Assembly: GCA_036489025.1 (NCBI GenBank)
Contig: DASXGN010000050.1
Coordinates: forward strand, 26,947-90,946
From: Dryocola sp036489025
GTDB lineage: Bacteria > Pseudomonadota > Gammaproteobacteria > Enterobacterales > Enterobacteriaceae
DNA: 64,000 bases
Direction of reading: 5' to 3'
Part shown: piece by piece, positions 1-9,490 of the stretch
Layout: every line of letters starts with the position of its first letter
Position numbering within the stretch: position 1 is the first letter of the stretch
Position numbers and translations under genes: made by a program
Notes under the pieces: model-generated
The model's input: only the letters and a program-made list of their open reading frames with translations
Database searches by the model: none
Told to the model about the DNA's origin: nothing

Positions 1-4
1 GCCG

Positions 5-460
5 TTAGCCGGCCATCTGTTTTTCGCGAATTTCTGCCAACGTTTTGCAGTCGATACACAAATCAGCTGTCGGACGCGCTTCAAGACGGCGAATGCCGAT
101 CTCAACACCGCAGGATTCGCAGTAGCCGAAATCTTCGTCTTCAACTTTCTTGAGCGTCTTCTCAATCTTCTTGATCAGTTTACGTTCGCGATCGCGGTTG
201 CGCAGTTCCAGGCTGAACTCTTCTTCCTGAGTCGCTCGGTCAGCAGGATCGGGGAAGTTTGCGGCCTCTTCCTGCATATGCGAAACGGTGCGATCAACTT
301 CGTCCATAAGCTGATTACGCCAGGCTTCAAGAATACGTCTGAAGTGCGACAGCTGGGCTTCGTTCATGTATTCTTCGCCCGCTTTCTCCTGGTAAGGCTC
401 CACCCCAGCGATGGCGAGGATACTCAGGGACGATGTTTTACGCTTTTGCCCTTCTTGCAT
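5..460 (-). CDS. dksA: RNA polymerase-binding transcription factor DksA
   Basis: DksA enters the RNA polymerase secondary channel and, with ppGpp, lowers rRNA promoter activity and raises amino-acid promoters. The product is 151 residues, the usual length. The start is the ATG at 460-458 (MQEGQKRKTSS), preceded by a good GGAG-type site; an upstream in-frame ATG at 478 would add six unconserved residues. The coiled-coil tip with its acidic pair is seen in FPDPADRA (about residues 68-75), and the C-terminal zinc finger has CESC and CIDC. The stop codon lies at bases 5-7, so the gene is complete although at the window edge. It is the last gene of a minus-strand run after thpR and sfsA, with a 191-base gap that probably holds its own promoter. 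Confidence 0.97.
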   Translation of the reverse strand: MQEGQKRKTSSLSILAIAGVEPYQEKAGEEYMNEAQLSHFRRILEAWRNQLMDEVDRTVSHMQEEAANFPDPADRATQEEEFSLELRNRDRERKLIKKIEKTLKKVEDEDFGYCESCGVEIGIRRLEARPTADLCIDCKTLAEIREKQMAG

Positions 461-651
461 GTTGCTTCTCCTTAACACGCACTATCGGTCCCCTGTTGGG
501 GGAAAATCAGGCCGCTATAAATAGCAGATGCTTTTCAGGATGGCAATTGTATAAATTCATCTCTTGACAACCCTGTGAAGAAAAGCGTATTTACGCGAGC
601 GACCGGAACACAAAACATACAATACGTTAACTGCTCTTTATAAAACGGATG

Positions 652-1356
652 TTATAAACAGACAGGCAACGGCGAAGTTAGAGTCAGGCCTGCGGCAGAA
701 AGTTCTGCCCGGTAAGCAATAATTTCAACTCCGCATTCCTGCGCCTCGCACAAAAGTTGCGCATATTTTGCGTCGATGTGGCGTGCCGGGGAGACACGAG
801 TGATAGCGGAATGTAATACCGCAAACAGCAGCACTGCGCGCTCTCCCTGCAAAACCACGTTCATCAATTCCCGCAGATGCTTCTGCCCGCGAAGGCTCAC
901 AGCATCAGGGAAAAAGCCACTTCCCTGTTCGGATAACGTGACTGATTTCACTTCAATATAGCAGTTAACTTTGTTATCCGCCTGTAGCATAAAATCGATG
1001 CGGCTGCGCTCCGCGCCGTATTTCACTTCGCTGAGAATTTTTGTGTAACCGGTTAATTCTGCTAAATGATTTTCGTGCAGGGCCTCTTTTACAACGTTAT
1101 TTGCCCGCAGCGTATTCACGCAAATAAAGTCGCCGTTTTGCGTCTGGGTTAATTCCCACGTGTGGGCATACTTGCGTTTTAAATTAGCCGAAGTGGAATA
1201 CCAGACGGTATCCCCCGGCGTTGCACAGCCGGTCATTGCGCCGGTATTCGGGCAATGCAACGTAAGTAATTCTCCTGCGGGCGTAACAACGTCGGCTAAA
1301 AAACGCTTATAGCGCTTTATTAAAGTGGCGGCCTGAAGCGCCGGGGTAAATTCCAT
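652..1356 (-). CDS. sfsA: SfsA, DNA-binding/sugar fermentation stimulation protein
   Basis: This is the 234-residue SfsA family protein, the same length as in E. coli. The family was named for its effect on maltose metabolism in crp mutants; its molecular role is not firmly known. The fold is nuclease-like, and the sequence shows RSRIDFML followed by CYIEVKSVTL, the spacing of a PD-(D/E)XK-type acidic/lysine core. The ATG at 1356 follows the thpR stop codon directly (TGAATG), so translation of the two genes is probably coupled. The biochemical function is uncertain; the family assignment is secure. Confidence 0.93.
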   Translation of the reverse strand: MEFTPALQAATLIKRYKRFLADVVTPAGELLTLHCPNTGAMTGCATPGDTVWYSTSANLKRKYAHTWELTQTQNGDFICVNTLRANNVVKEALHENHLAELTGYTKILSEVKYGAERSRIDFMLQADNKVNCYIEVKSVTLSEQGSGFFPDAVSLRGQKHLRELMNVVLQGERAVLLFAVLHSAITRVSPARHIDAKYAQLLCEAQECGVEIIAYRAELSAAGLTLTSPLPVCL

Positions 1357-1896
1357 TCATTCTTCCTTATTACGCAGCGGCCAGCGTGCCAGCGGTTCGT
1401 AGCGGGTGCGCCCCTGTTTGAAAATCGATTCGTACAGCACAAATTCATTCACTTTGTACTGCCAGCGGAAATTGGGCGGCGGAACCGCTACGTTCTGCGT
1501 CACGTTGCGGTACAGCGTGACGTGAGGATGATAAGGCTGCGGACTTTGATAGCAGCCGTTCCGCGCGGCCTGGGCTCGCAGCATATTGGCGAGCTGAATC
1601 AGCCCCAGTGAAGCATGGCGTGGGCCAAGCCACAGCACTCGCGAACGCGCCCAAAGCCCGGCGTCATCCAGCGTTAAGGTAAATTCTGACTGCGGGATGC
1701 GCCCGGCCAGCAGGCTGAGGGCCTTTTGTTTCTCCGCGCTCACGTCGCCAAGAAAGGCCAGCGTCAGATGCAGATTCGCGGCGGCAACCGGGCGGCCCGC
1801 CTCGGCCGGGAAGTTTTCCGCGCGCCAGTGAATAATCTGATTCTGTATCTCAGATGGCATCTCAAGGGCAAAAAACAGGCGACGAGTCTCGGCCAT
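1357..1896 (-). CDS. thpR: RNA 2',3'-cyclic phosphodiesterase (LigT/ThpR)
   Basis: The product is a 2H phosphoesterase of 179 residues that opens 2',3'-cyclic phosphates on RNA ends and was historically called a 2'-5' RNA ligase. The two family HxTx motifs are visible: HLTL at residues 43-46 and HVTL near residue 128, within PYHPHVTLYR. It diverges from hrpB across 68 bases and abuts sfsA with no gap. The start ATG at 1896 gives the family N-terminus (RLFFALEMP). Confidence 0.93.
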   Translation of the reverse strand: MAETRRLFFALEMPSEIQNQIIHWRAENFPAEAGRPVAAANLHLTLAFLGDVSAEKQKALSLLAGRIPQSEFTLTLDDAGLWARSRVLWLGPRHASLGLIQLANMLRAQAARNGCYQSPQPYHPHVTLYRNVTQNVAVPPPNFRWQYKVNEFVLYESIFKQGRTRYEPLARWPLRNKEE

Positions 1897-1964
1897 GATT
1901 ATCTCAGTCTCTTAGCTGGGTGCTACAATGCGCGATTGCGTATGTTAACCCTTTGGAGCAGTTT

Positions 1965-4397
1965 GTGTCGTCATTACCGGTTGCCGCGGTGCTATCCGAG
2001 GTTCTAAACGCGTTGAAACATGCGCCGCAGGTTCTGCTAAATGCGCCTACGGGCGCAGGTAAGTCTACCTGGCTGCCGCTGCAAATTCTGCAAAAAGGGC
2101 AGCTTAACGGAAAGATTCTGCTGCTCGAGCCGCGCCGGCTGGCGGCGCGCAACGTGGCGCAGCGGCTGGCGGAACTGCTGGGCGAAAAGCCGGGCGAAAC
2201 GGTCGGCTACCGCATGCGCGCCGAAACCTGCGTTGGCCCGGCGACAAAGCTTGAGGTGGTCACCGAGGGTATTTTAACGAGGATGATCCAGCAGGACCCC
2301 GAGCTGGAAGGGGTTGCGCTGGTTATCCTCGATGAATTCCACGAGCGCAGCCTGCAGGCCGATCTGGCTCTGGCGCTGCTGCTCGACGTGCAGCAAGGGC
2401 TGCGTGAAGATCTGAAGCTGCTGATCATGTCGGCGACGCTCGACAACCAGCGCCTGCAAAAATGCCTGCCGGATGCCCCTGTTGTCAGTTCTGAAGGCCG
2501 GGCTTTCCCGGTAGAGCGGCGTTACAGCCCGCTGCCAGCCCATCAGCGTTTTGACGAAGCGGTGGCGATGGCCGTCGCGAACCTGCTGCGTGAAGAATCC
2601 GGCTCGCTGCTGTTATTTCTGCCGGGCGTGGGGGAAATCCAGCGCGTGCAGGAAGCGCTCAGAGAGCGAGTGGCGAACGACGTCCAGCTTTGCCCGCTCT
2701 ATGGCGCCTTACCCTTAAGCGAACAGCGTAAAGCAATTTTGCCTGCCGCATCCGGCTCGCGAAAAGTTGTGCTGGCTACCAATATCGCCGAGACGAGTTT
2801 AACCATTGAGGGCATTCGCCTGGTCGTCGACTGTGCCCATGAGCGCGTCGCCCGCTTTGATGTGCGCTCAGGTCTGACCAGACTTATTACGCAGCGCATT
2901 AGCCAGGCTTCGATGACCCAGCGTGCTGGCCGTGCCGGGCGTCTTGAGCCGGGAATTTGTCTGCATCTCACCGGCGCGGAGCAGGCGGAACGCGCGAGCG
3001 CGCAAAGTGAACCTGAGATGTTGCAAAGCGATCTTTCCGGCCTGCTGCTTGAGCTGTTGCAGTGGGGCTGCCAGCAGCCGGATCAGCTGACCTGGCTGGA
3101 TGCGCCGCCTGCGGCTAATCTTCACGCGGCGCGAGCGCTTTTACGGCAGCTTAACGCGCTGGATGAGCAAAACCGACTGACGCCAACCGGGCAGAAAATG
3201 GCTCAGTTGGGGAACGATCCGCGCCTTGCCGCCGTGCTGGTGGCCGCCAAAACGCCGGATGAGCAGGCTACGGCGGCGCGTCTGGTCGCCATTCTGGAAG
3301 AGCCGCCGCGCGGGCAGGATGGCGACCTGCGCAGCGCGTTCTCCCGCCGTCAGGACAACTGGCAGCAGCGCAGCGACCGGCTTCTGAAGCGGCTGAATGG
3401 CCGCGGTGGGCAGGTGGATATGGATCTAGCCGGGCCGTTGCTTGCGCAGGCGTTTGCCGATCGTATTGCCCGCAGGCGGGGGCAGGAAGGCCGCTACCAG
3501 CTGGCAAACGGCACGGGGGCGATGCTCAATCAGGACGACGCCCTGACCCGCTACGAGTGGCTGCTGGCCCCGCTGCTGTTGCAGGGCAGCCAGACGCCGG
3601 ACGCCAGAATACTCCAGGCTTTGCCGCTGGACATCGACGCGCTGGTGGCAGAAGTTCCCGCCCTGTTAACCCAAAGCGATTCCGTTGAGTGGGATGAGGC
3701 GCAGGGCACGCTGAAGGCGTTTCGCCGCACGCAGATCGGCCAGCTGGTTATCAAGGTTCAGCCGCTGGCGAAACCTTCTGAAGAAGAGCTGCATCAGGCG
3801 ATGCTTAACGGCATTCGCGATCGCGGGCTGGGCGTTCTGAACTGGACGCCGCACGCGCAGCAGCTTCGCATTCGCCTGGCGTGCGCCGCGAAATGGCTGC
3901 CGGAATATCACTGGCCGGAGGTCAGCGATGAAGCATTATTGCGGGAGCTGGAAGGCTGGCTGCTGCCGGAAATGCGCGGCGTGCATTCGCTGCGCGCGCT
4001 GAAAAATATCGACATCGCCAGGGCGCTGCAAAACCTGCTCGACTGGAGCGCACGTCAACGTCTGGATAGTGCGCTGCCAACTCATTACACTGTGCCGACC
4101 GGAAGCCAGATTTCGCTGCGCTACGATGAGGATAATCCGCCGGTGCTGGCGGTGCGTATGCAGGAGATGTTTGGCGAGGCGAAAACGCCGGTCATCGCCG
4201 AGGGCCGGGTGCCGCTGGTGCTTGAGCTGCTTTCCCCGGCGCAGCGTCCGCTGCAAATAACGCGCGATCTCACCGCGTTCTGGCACGGCGCGTATCGGGA
4301 AGTACAAAAAGAGATGAAGGGGCGCTATCCGAAGCATGTCTGGCCGGATTCACCGGCCGAAGCGTTGCCCACGCGGCGCACCAGGAAGTATCAGTGA
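1965..4397 (+). CDS. hrpB: ATP-dependent helicase HrpB
   Basis: This is a DEAH/DExH-family RNA helicase-like protein of 810 residues whose cellular substrate is poorly defined. Walker A is APTGAGKST (about residues 27-35) and the DExH box is DEFH (123-126). The chosen start is GTG at 1965, which gives (M)SSLPVAAVL as in E. coli, with GGAG seven bases upstream. An in-frame ATG at 1920 would overlap the divergent promoter space and add 15 unconserved residues. Helicase motif VI appears as QRAGRAGRLEPG. The C-terminal HrpB domain ends in a basic tail (RRTRKYQ). Confidence 0.95.
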   Translation: MSSLPVAAVLSEVLNALKHAPQVLLNAPTGAGKSTWLPLQILQKGQLNGKILLLEPRRLAARNVAQRLAELLGEKPGETVGYRMRAETCVGPATKLEVVTEGILTRMIQQDPELEGVALVILDEFHERSLQADLALALLLDVQQGLREDLKLLIMSATLDNQRLQKCLPDAPVVSSEGRAFPVERRYSPLPAHQRFDEAVAMAVANLLREESGSLLLFLPGVGEIQRVQEALRERVANDVQLCPLYGALPLSEQRKAILPAASGSRKVVLATNIAETSLTIEGIRLVVDCAHERVARFDVRSGLTRLITQRISQASMTQRAGRAGRLEPGICLHLTGAEQAERASAQSEPEMLQSDLSGLLLELLQWGCQQPDQLTWLDAPPAANLHAARALLRQLNALDEQNRLTPTGQKMAQLGNDPRLAAVLVAAKTPDEQATAARLVAILEEPPRGQDGDLRSAFSRRQDNWQQRSDRLLKRLNGRGGQVDMDLAGPLLAQAFADRIARRRGQEGRYQLANGTGAMLNQDDALTRYEWLLAPLLLQGSQTPDARILQALPLDIDALVAEVPALLTQSDSVEWDEAQGTLKAFRRTQIGQLVIKVQPLAKPSEEELHQAMLNGIRDRGLGVLNWTPHAQQLRIRLACAAKWLPEYHWPEVSDEALLRELEGWLLPEMRGVHSLRALKNIDIARALQNLLDWSARQRLDSALPTHYTVPTGSQISLRYDEDNPPVLAVRMQEMFGEAKTPVIAEGRVPLVLELLSPAQRPLQITRDLTAFWHGAYREVQKEMKGRYPKHVWPDSPAEALPTRRTRKYQ

Positions 4398-4477
4398 CTT
4401 TGAGAGATTTCTTCTTTCGCCAACGGCGGAAGAAAGGAGAATCAGGCCGTGCGCCTCATTATTTGGTGGAGAAAGCA

Positions 4478-7018
4478 ATGGCGGGGAATGACCGCGAACC
4501 GATTGGACGAAAGGGTAAACCCGCTCGTCCCGCAAAAGAAAAGGTAAGCCGACGTCGCATCAGGGAAGAAGAGTACGACGACGATTACGAAGATGACTAC
4601 GAGGACGAGGAGCCTATGCCGCCACGTAAAGGAAAAGGGGGCGGGAACGGTCGTCCACCGCGTAAGAAACGCCGCTGGCTGTGGTTCTTAGTTAAGCTGT
4701 TCGTTGTTTTCGTCGTGCTGTTTGTGATTTACGGCGTCTATCTCGATCAGAAGATCCGCAGCCGCATCGACGGCAAAGTCTGGCAGCTCCCGGCGGCGGT
4801 ATACGGCCGCATGGTGAACCTTGAACCGGACATGCCGTATAGCAAAAAAGAGATGGTGAATCTGCTGGAAGCCACGCAGTACCGCCAGGTCACGCGCATG
4901 ACGCGTCCGGGCGAGTTTACCGTGCAGGGCAACAGCATCGAGATGATCCGGCGTCCGTTCGATTTCCCGGACAGCAAGGAAGGGCAGATCCGCGCCCGCC
5001 TTGTGTTTGACGGCGATCGTCTGGAATCGATCGAGAACATGGATAACAACCGCAGCTTCGGTTTCTTCCGGCTGGATCCGCGGCTGATCACTATGCTCTC
5101 ATCGCCAAACGGCGAGCAGCGTCTGTTCGTGCCGCGCACCGGCTTCCCGGATCTGCTGGTCGACACGCTGATCGCGACCGAAGACCGCCACTTCTACGAG
5201 CACGATGGCATCAGCTTCTTCTCTATCGGCCGCGCGGTGCTGGCTAACCTGACGGCGGGTCGGACGGTGCAGGGCGCAAGTACCCTGACGCAGCAGCTGG
5301 TGAAAAACCTGTTCCTGTCCAGCCAGCGCACCTACTGGCGTAAGGCCAATGAAGCGTACATGGCGCTGATCATGGACGCGCGCTACGGCAAAGACCGCAT
5401 TCTGGAGCTGTATCTGAATGAGGTTTACCTCGGTCAGAGCGGCGATAACGAAATCCGCGGCTTCCCGCTGGCGAGCCTCTACTACTTTGGCCGCCCGGTG
5501 GAAGAGCTGAGCCTCGACCAGCAGGCGCTGCTGGTGGGCATGGTGAAAGGCGCGTCGATTTATAACCCGTGGCGCAATCCGAAGCTGGCCCTGGAGCGTC
5601 GTAACCTCGTGCTGCGCCTGCTGCAGGAGCAGAAGGTTATCGACCAGGAGCTGTACGATATGCTCAGCGCCCGTCCTCTCGGCGTGCAGCCGCGCGGCGG
5701 AGTGATTTCACCGCAGCCGGCGTTTATGCAGATGGTGCGTAACGAACTGCAGGCGAAGCTGGGCGATAAGGTGAAAGATCTCTCCGGCGTGAAGATCTTC
5801 ACCACCTTCGACTCGGTTTCGCAGGATGCGGCAGAAAAAGCGGTGAGCGAAGGCGTACCGGTTCTGCGTGCCTCCCGCAAGCTGAAGGATCTTGAGGCGG
5901 CGATGGTTATCGTCGACAGGTATACCGGCGAAGTGCGCGCGATGGTCGGCGGAGCGGAAACCCAGTTTGCAGGCTTTAACCGTGCGATGCAGGCGCGCCG
6001 TTCCATCGGCTCGCTGGCAAAACCGGCAACCTATCTGACTGCGCTCAGCCAGCCGGACAGCTACCGTCTGAACACCTGGATTGCCGATGCGCCAATCTCC
6101 CTGCGTCAGCCGAACGGCCAGGTCTGGTCACCGCAGAACGACGATCGTCGCTTCAGCGGGCAGGTGATGCTGGTGGATGCGTTAACCCGCTCCATGAACG
6201 TGCCGACGGTTAATCTGGGCATGGCGCTGGGTCTGCCGGCGGTAACGGAAACGTGGACCAAACTGGGCGTGCCGAAAGACCAGCTCAATCCGGTTCCGGC
6301 GATGATTCTGGGGGCGCTGAACCTGACGCCGATTCAGGTCGCGCAGGCGTTCCAGACCATTGCCAGCGGCGGCAACCGCGCCACGCTCTCCGCGCTGCGC
6401 TCGGTGATTGCCGAAGACGGCACCGTGCTGTATCAGAGCTTCCCGCAGGCTGAACAGGCTGTGCCTTCGCAGGCGGCGTACATGACGCTCTATACTATGC
6501 AGCAGGTTATGGCGCGTGGTACCGGGCGAGCGCTGGGCGGCAAGTATCCCAACCTGCACCTGGCCGGTAAAACGGGCACCACCAACAACAACGTGGATAC
6601 CTGGTTTGCGGGGATTGATGGCAAAGAAGTCACCATCACCTGGGTAGGCCGCGACAATAACCAGCCGACGAAGCTGTACGGCGCGAGCGGTGCGATGGCG
6701 CTTTATCAGCGCTATCTGGCCAACCAGACGCCGATTCCGCTGACGTTAACGCCGCCGGAAGACATCGTCGATATGGGGATTGATGACGCGGGTAACTTCC
6801 AGTGCGCAGGTGGGGCAACCCGCACGCTGCCGGTCTGGACAACCAACCCGGATGCGCTGTGCCAGCAAAGCCTGCAACAGCAGCAGACGAACAATCCGTT
6901 CGATCAGTCTTCAGGCCAGCAGCAGCAGCCTCAACAACAGCAGCAGCAACAACCGCCTAAGCAGGAGCAGAGCGACGGCGTGGCAGGCTGGATCAAGGAT
7001 ATGTTTGGCAGTAAATAA
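4478..7018 (+). CDS. mrcB: Penicillin-binding protein 1B (bifunctional glycosyltransferase/transpeptidase)
   Basis: PBP1b polymerises and cross-links peptidoglycan from lipid II. Of 846 residues: a charged cytoplasmic tail, one membrane segment (about 67-87), a GT51 domain with catalytic Glu in TEDRHFYE (E235), and a transpeptidase domain with SLAK (Ser512) and KTGT (Lys698). The ATG at 4478 gives MAGNDREP with GGAGA upstream; an in-frame ATG at 4394 reads through the hrpB end and is rejected. The internal Met near residue 47 (EEPMPP) matches the start used for the shorter isoform in E. coli. The periplasmic tail ends in a glutamine-rich stretch and then the conserved DGVAGWIKDMFGS. A hairpin with 10-bp arms (4412-4434) lies between hrpB and the start. 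Confidence 0.97.
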   Translation: MAGNDREPIGRKGKPARPAKEKVSRRRIREEEYDDDYEDDYEDEEPMPPRKGKGGGNGRPPRKKRRWLWFLVKLFVVFVVLFVIYGVYLDQKIRSRIDGKVWQLPAAVYGRMVNLEPDMPYSKKEMVNLLEATQYRQVTRMTRPGEFTVQGNSIEMIRRPFDFPDSKEGQIRARLVFDGDRLESIENMDNNRSFGFFRLDPRLITMLSSPNGEQRLFVPRTGFPDLLVDTLIATEDRHFYEHDGISFFSIGRAVLANLTAGRTVQGASTLTQQLVKNLFLSSQRTYWRKANEAYMALIMDARYGKDRILELYLNEVYLGQSGDNEIRGFPLASLYYFGRPVEELSLDQQALLVGMVKGASIYNPWRNPKLALERRNLVLRLLQEQKVIDQELYDMLSARPLGVQPRGGVISPQPAFMQMVRNELQAKLGDKVKDLSGVKIFTTFDSVSQDAAEKAVSEGVPVLRASRKLKDLEAAMVIVDRYTGEVRAMVGGAETQFAGFNRAMQARRSIGSLAKPATYLTALSQPDSYRLNTWIADAPISLRQPNGQVWSPQNDDRRFSGQVMLVDALTRSMNVPTVNLGMALGLPAVTETWTKLGVPKDQLNPVPAMILGALNLTPIQVAQAFQTIASGGNRATLSALRSVIAEDGTVLYQSFPQAEQAVPSQAAYMTLYTMQQVMARGTGRALGGKYPNLHLAGKTGTTNNNVDTWFAGIDGKEVTITWVGRDNNQPTKLYGASGAMALYQRYLANQTPIPLTLTPPEDIVDMGIDDAGNFQCAGGATRTLPVWTTNPDALCQQSLQQQQTNNPFDQSSGQQQQPQQQQQQQPPKQEQSDGVAGWIKDMFGSK

Positions 7019-7046
7019 TTGGCGCTGATTTTAAGCTGATGTGGCT

Positions 7047-7080
7047 AAAAACCCTCGTTTGTAACGAGGGTTTTTCTTTT
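7047..7080 (+). terminator. Intrinsic terminator after mrcB
   Basis: AAAAACCCTCG and CGAGGGTTTTT pair around a seven-base loop, followed by a T-rich run. It separates mrcB from the iron-regulated fhu operon. Confidence 0.9.
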
Positions 7081-7185
7081 ATGTTAATCCCGGAAAATCC
7101 CTCTGGTTAATTATTATTCCCTTAGTTTGCCAGGGGATGTGATCCGCTTGCTATGCGCTTTCCGTTTCGACTATTATCCTGCGGG

Positions 7186-7204
7186 CATAATAATAATTAT
7201 CGTT
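7186..7204 (+). promoter_or_regulatory. Candidate Fur box upstream of fhuA
   Basis: Counting by eye, 13 of 19 positions agree with the Fur consensus (two intact ATAAT repeats in register). It lies 37 bases before the fhuA ATG, and further AT-rich half-site-like sequence follows (TTATCATT at 7210). Iron repression of fhuACDB is established in E. coli, so this is the expected operator. Exact boundaries are inferred. Confidence 0.7.
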
Positions 7205-7240
7205 TACGTTATCATTCCTCACATCATCAGAGATTATACA

Positions 7241-9442
7241 ATGGCGCGTTCAATCAAAGGCCAGCCAGCCAACACCTCTCTTCGCAAGCTCGCTTTGTTC
7301 GTTGCTGCTGCCGTCGGCGGCGTTAGCGCATCAAGTTTTGCCGCGGATAACACAGCTAAAAAAGAAGATACCATCACCGTTTCCGCCGCTGCTCCGCAGG
7401 AGAGCGCGTGGGGCCCTGCGCCAACCGTAGCGGCAAAACGCACGGCGACCGCCACCAAAACGGATACGCCTATCGAGAAGACGCCGCAGTCTATTTCGGT
7501 TGTTACGCGTGAAGAAATGGATGCTAAGCAGCCGCTGACCGTGAAGGACGCGCTGAGCTATACCCCGAGCGTATTCTCTACGCGCGGCAGCTCTTCTACC
7601 TATGACGTGGTGGCCATTCGCGGTTTCACAACCTCGTCGACTGTTAACACCAACCAGTATCTGGATGGGATGAAGTTACAGGGCGATAACTATTCCGAAG
7701 CGTCCATGGATCCGTACTTCCTTGAGCGCGTCGAACTGCTGCGCGGCCCGGTTTCCGTTCTGTATGGCAAAAGCCATCCGGGCGGCGTGGTCAGCATGGT
7801 CAGCAAGCGTCCGACCACTGAACCGCTGAAAGAAATTCAGTTCAAAATGGGCACCAACAACCTGTGGCAGACCGGTTTTGATTTCAGCGATGCGCTGGAC
7901 GACAACGGCGAGTTCTCTTACCGTCTGACCGGCCTTGGCCGCAGCCAGAACGCGCAGCAGGAAGGCGTGAAGTCCAGCCGCTACGCGGTGGCACCTTCTT
8001 TCAGCTGGCGTCCTGATGACAAAACGGATTTCACCTTCCTGAGCAACTTCCAGAGCGATCCGGATGCGGGCTATTACGGCTGGCTGCCGCGTGAAGGTAC
8101 CGTGGTGCCATACGTTGACGCCAACGGCCAGCAGCACAAGCTGCCAACCGACTTCAACGAAGGCGAAGACAGCAACAGGATGTCGCGCCGCCAGCAGATG
8201 GTCGGCTACAGCTTTGCTCACGAATTTAACGATACCTGGACCGTGCGTCAGAACCTGCGCTACACGCGTATTCATACCCTGTATGATTCCGTCTACGGCA
8301 ACGGCTACATCGCTCCGGGTCAGATCAGCCGCGCCTACGTGCGCTCTGATGAAGACCTGAACAACTTCACCGTTGATACCCAGGCGCAGACTAAATTCGC
8401 TACCGGCGCGGTCGATCACACGCTGCTGACCGGCGTGGATTACATGCGTATGCGTAACGATATCGACGCCGACTACGGCTCTGCCAGCCCGCTGAATATG
8501 CATAACCCGCAGTACGGTAACGCCAACGTGGTGACCTTCTTCCCGTATGAAGTGATTAACCGCCAGGAGCAAACCGGTCTGTATATGCAGGATCAGGCCG
8601 AGTGGGATAAATGGGTGCTGACGCTGGGCGGCCGCTACGACTTTGCGAAAACCTCAACCTTTACCCGTTCAAGCAGCACCACCGCCGAAATCAACGACGA
8701 GCAGTTCACCTGGCGCGGCGGCCTGAACTACGTGTTCGACAACGGTATTGCGCCGTACATCAGCTACAGCGAATCCTTTGAGCCGGTTTCTGGCGCGTCC
8801 AAACAGGGCAAACCTTTCGATCCGTCAAAAGGGAAGCAGTACGAAGCGGGCGTGAAATACGTTCCTAAAGATCTGCCTGTTACGGTGACCGCAGCTGTTT
8901 ATCAGCTGACCAAAGATAAAAACCTGACGGCCGACCCGACGGATAACGCATTCAGCGTGCAGGGCGGCGAAATCCGTTCCCGCGGCTTCGAGCTGGAAGC
9001 GAAAGCGGCCGTTAACGAAAATATTAACGTGACGGCGGCCTACAGCTTCACCGACGCTGAATACACTCACGACACGCTTTATGAAGGCAAGCGTCCAGCA
9101 GAAGTGCCGCGCAACATGGCTTCTCTGTGGGCGGATTATACCTTCCATGAAACGGCGCTGAGCGGCTTCACCTTCGGCGCTGGCGCGCGCTACGTCGGTT
9201 CAACGTCGAGCTTCTACACCACCGGTGCGAACAACAACGAAGCTTTCAATGTGGCAAGCTATACCGTTGCTGACGCTATGGTTAAGTACGATCTGGCTCG
9301 CGTGGGCCTGCCGGGCTCTTCCGTAGCCGTCAACGTCAACAACCTGTTCGATCGTGAATACGTTTCCAGCTGCTACCGTGACTACGCGTGCTACTGGGGC
9401 GCTGAGCGTCAGGTTGTGGCTACCGCGACCTTCCGTTTCTAA
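7241..9442 (+). CDS. fhuA: Ferrichrome outer-membrane receptor FhuA
   Basis: This TonB-dependent receptor imports ferrichrome across the outer membrane. The start ATG at 7241 gives MARSIKGQ, a signal peptide of about 34 residues ending SSFA, then the TonB box in EDTITV. Plug and 22-strand barrel follow, ending in a terminal Phe (TATFRF). At 733 residues it is shorter than E. coli FhuA (747). Most of the difference lies at 8285-8345, where loop 4 has lost about 18 residues and both cysteines. The C-terminal cysteine pair (SSCYRDYACYWG) is kept. An open frame continues upstream to 7127, but it covers the promoter and is not used. It is the first gene of fhuACDB. Confidence 0.96.
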   Translation: MARSIKGQPANTSLRKLALFVAAAVGGVSASSFAADNTAKKEDTITVSAAAPQESAWGPAPTVAAKRTATATKTDTPIEKTPQSISVVTREEMDAKQPLTVKDALSYTPSVFSTRGSSSTYDVVAIRGFTTSSTVNTNQYLDGMKLQGDNYSEASMDPYFLERVELLRGPVSVLYGKSHPGGVVSMVSKRPTTEPLKEIQFKMGTNNLWQTGFDFSDALDDNGEFSYRLTGLGRSQNAQQEGVKSSRYAVAPSFSWRPDDKTDFTFLSNFQSDPDAGYYGWLPREGTVVPYVDANGQQHKLPTDFNEGEDSNRMSRRQQMVGYSFAHEFNDTWTVRQNLRYTRIHTLYDSVYGNGYIAPGQISRAYVRSDEDLNNFTVDTQAQTKFATGAVDHTLLTGVDYMRMRNDIDADYGSASPLNMHNPQYGNANVVTFFPYEVINRQEQTGLYMQDQAEWDKWVLTLGGRYDFAKTSTFTRSSSTTAEINDEQFTWRGGLNYVFDNGIAPYISYSESFEPVSGASKQGKPFDPSKGKQYEAGVKYVPKDLPVTVTAAVYQLTKDKNLTADPTDNAFSVQGGEIRSRGFELEAKAAVNENINVTAAYSFTDAEYTHDTLYEGKRPAEVPRNMASLWADYTFHETALSGFTFGAGARYVGSTSSFYTTGANNNEAFNVASYTVADAMVKYDLARVGLPGSSVAVNVNNLFDREYVSSCYRDYACYWGAERQVVATATFRF

Positions 9443-9451
9443 TGGACTTCG

Positions 9452-9471
9452 GGGCACGGTTCGCCGTGCCC
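9452..9471 (+). other. Hairpin in the fhuA-fhuC junction
   Basis: A perfect 8-bp stem (GGGCACGG/CCGTGCCC) closes a TTCG loop, with no T-run after it. It lies between the fhuA stop and the fhuC start. It may stabilise the 3' end of the fhuA message and help give receptor excess over the inner-membrane parts. That role is inferred. Confidence 0.6.
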
Positions 9472-9490
9472 TTCAACAAGTTGGGCTAGC

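Noticed and set aside
7127..7240. N-terminal extension of FhuA to an upstream start
   Set aside because: The added residues cover the Fur box and promoter region and are not a signal peptide; the ATG at 7241 gives the conserved leader.
7676..8572. A 298-codon open frame on the minus strand inside fhuA
   Set aside because: It is a shadow of biased third-position GC in fhuA; no ribosome-binding site or recognisable domain, and fhuA is clearly real.
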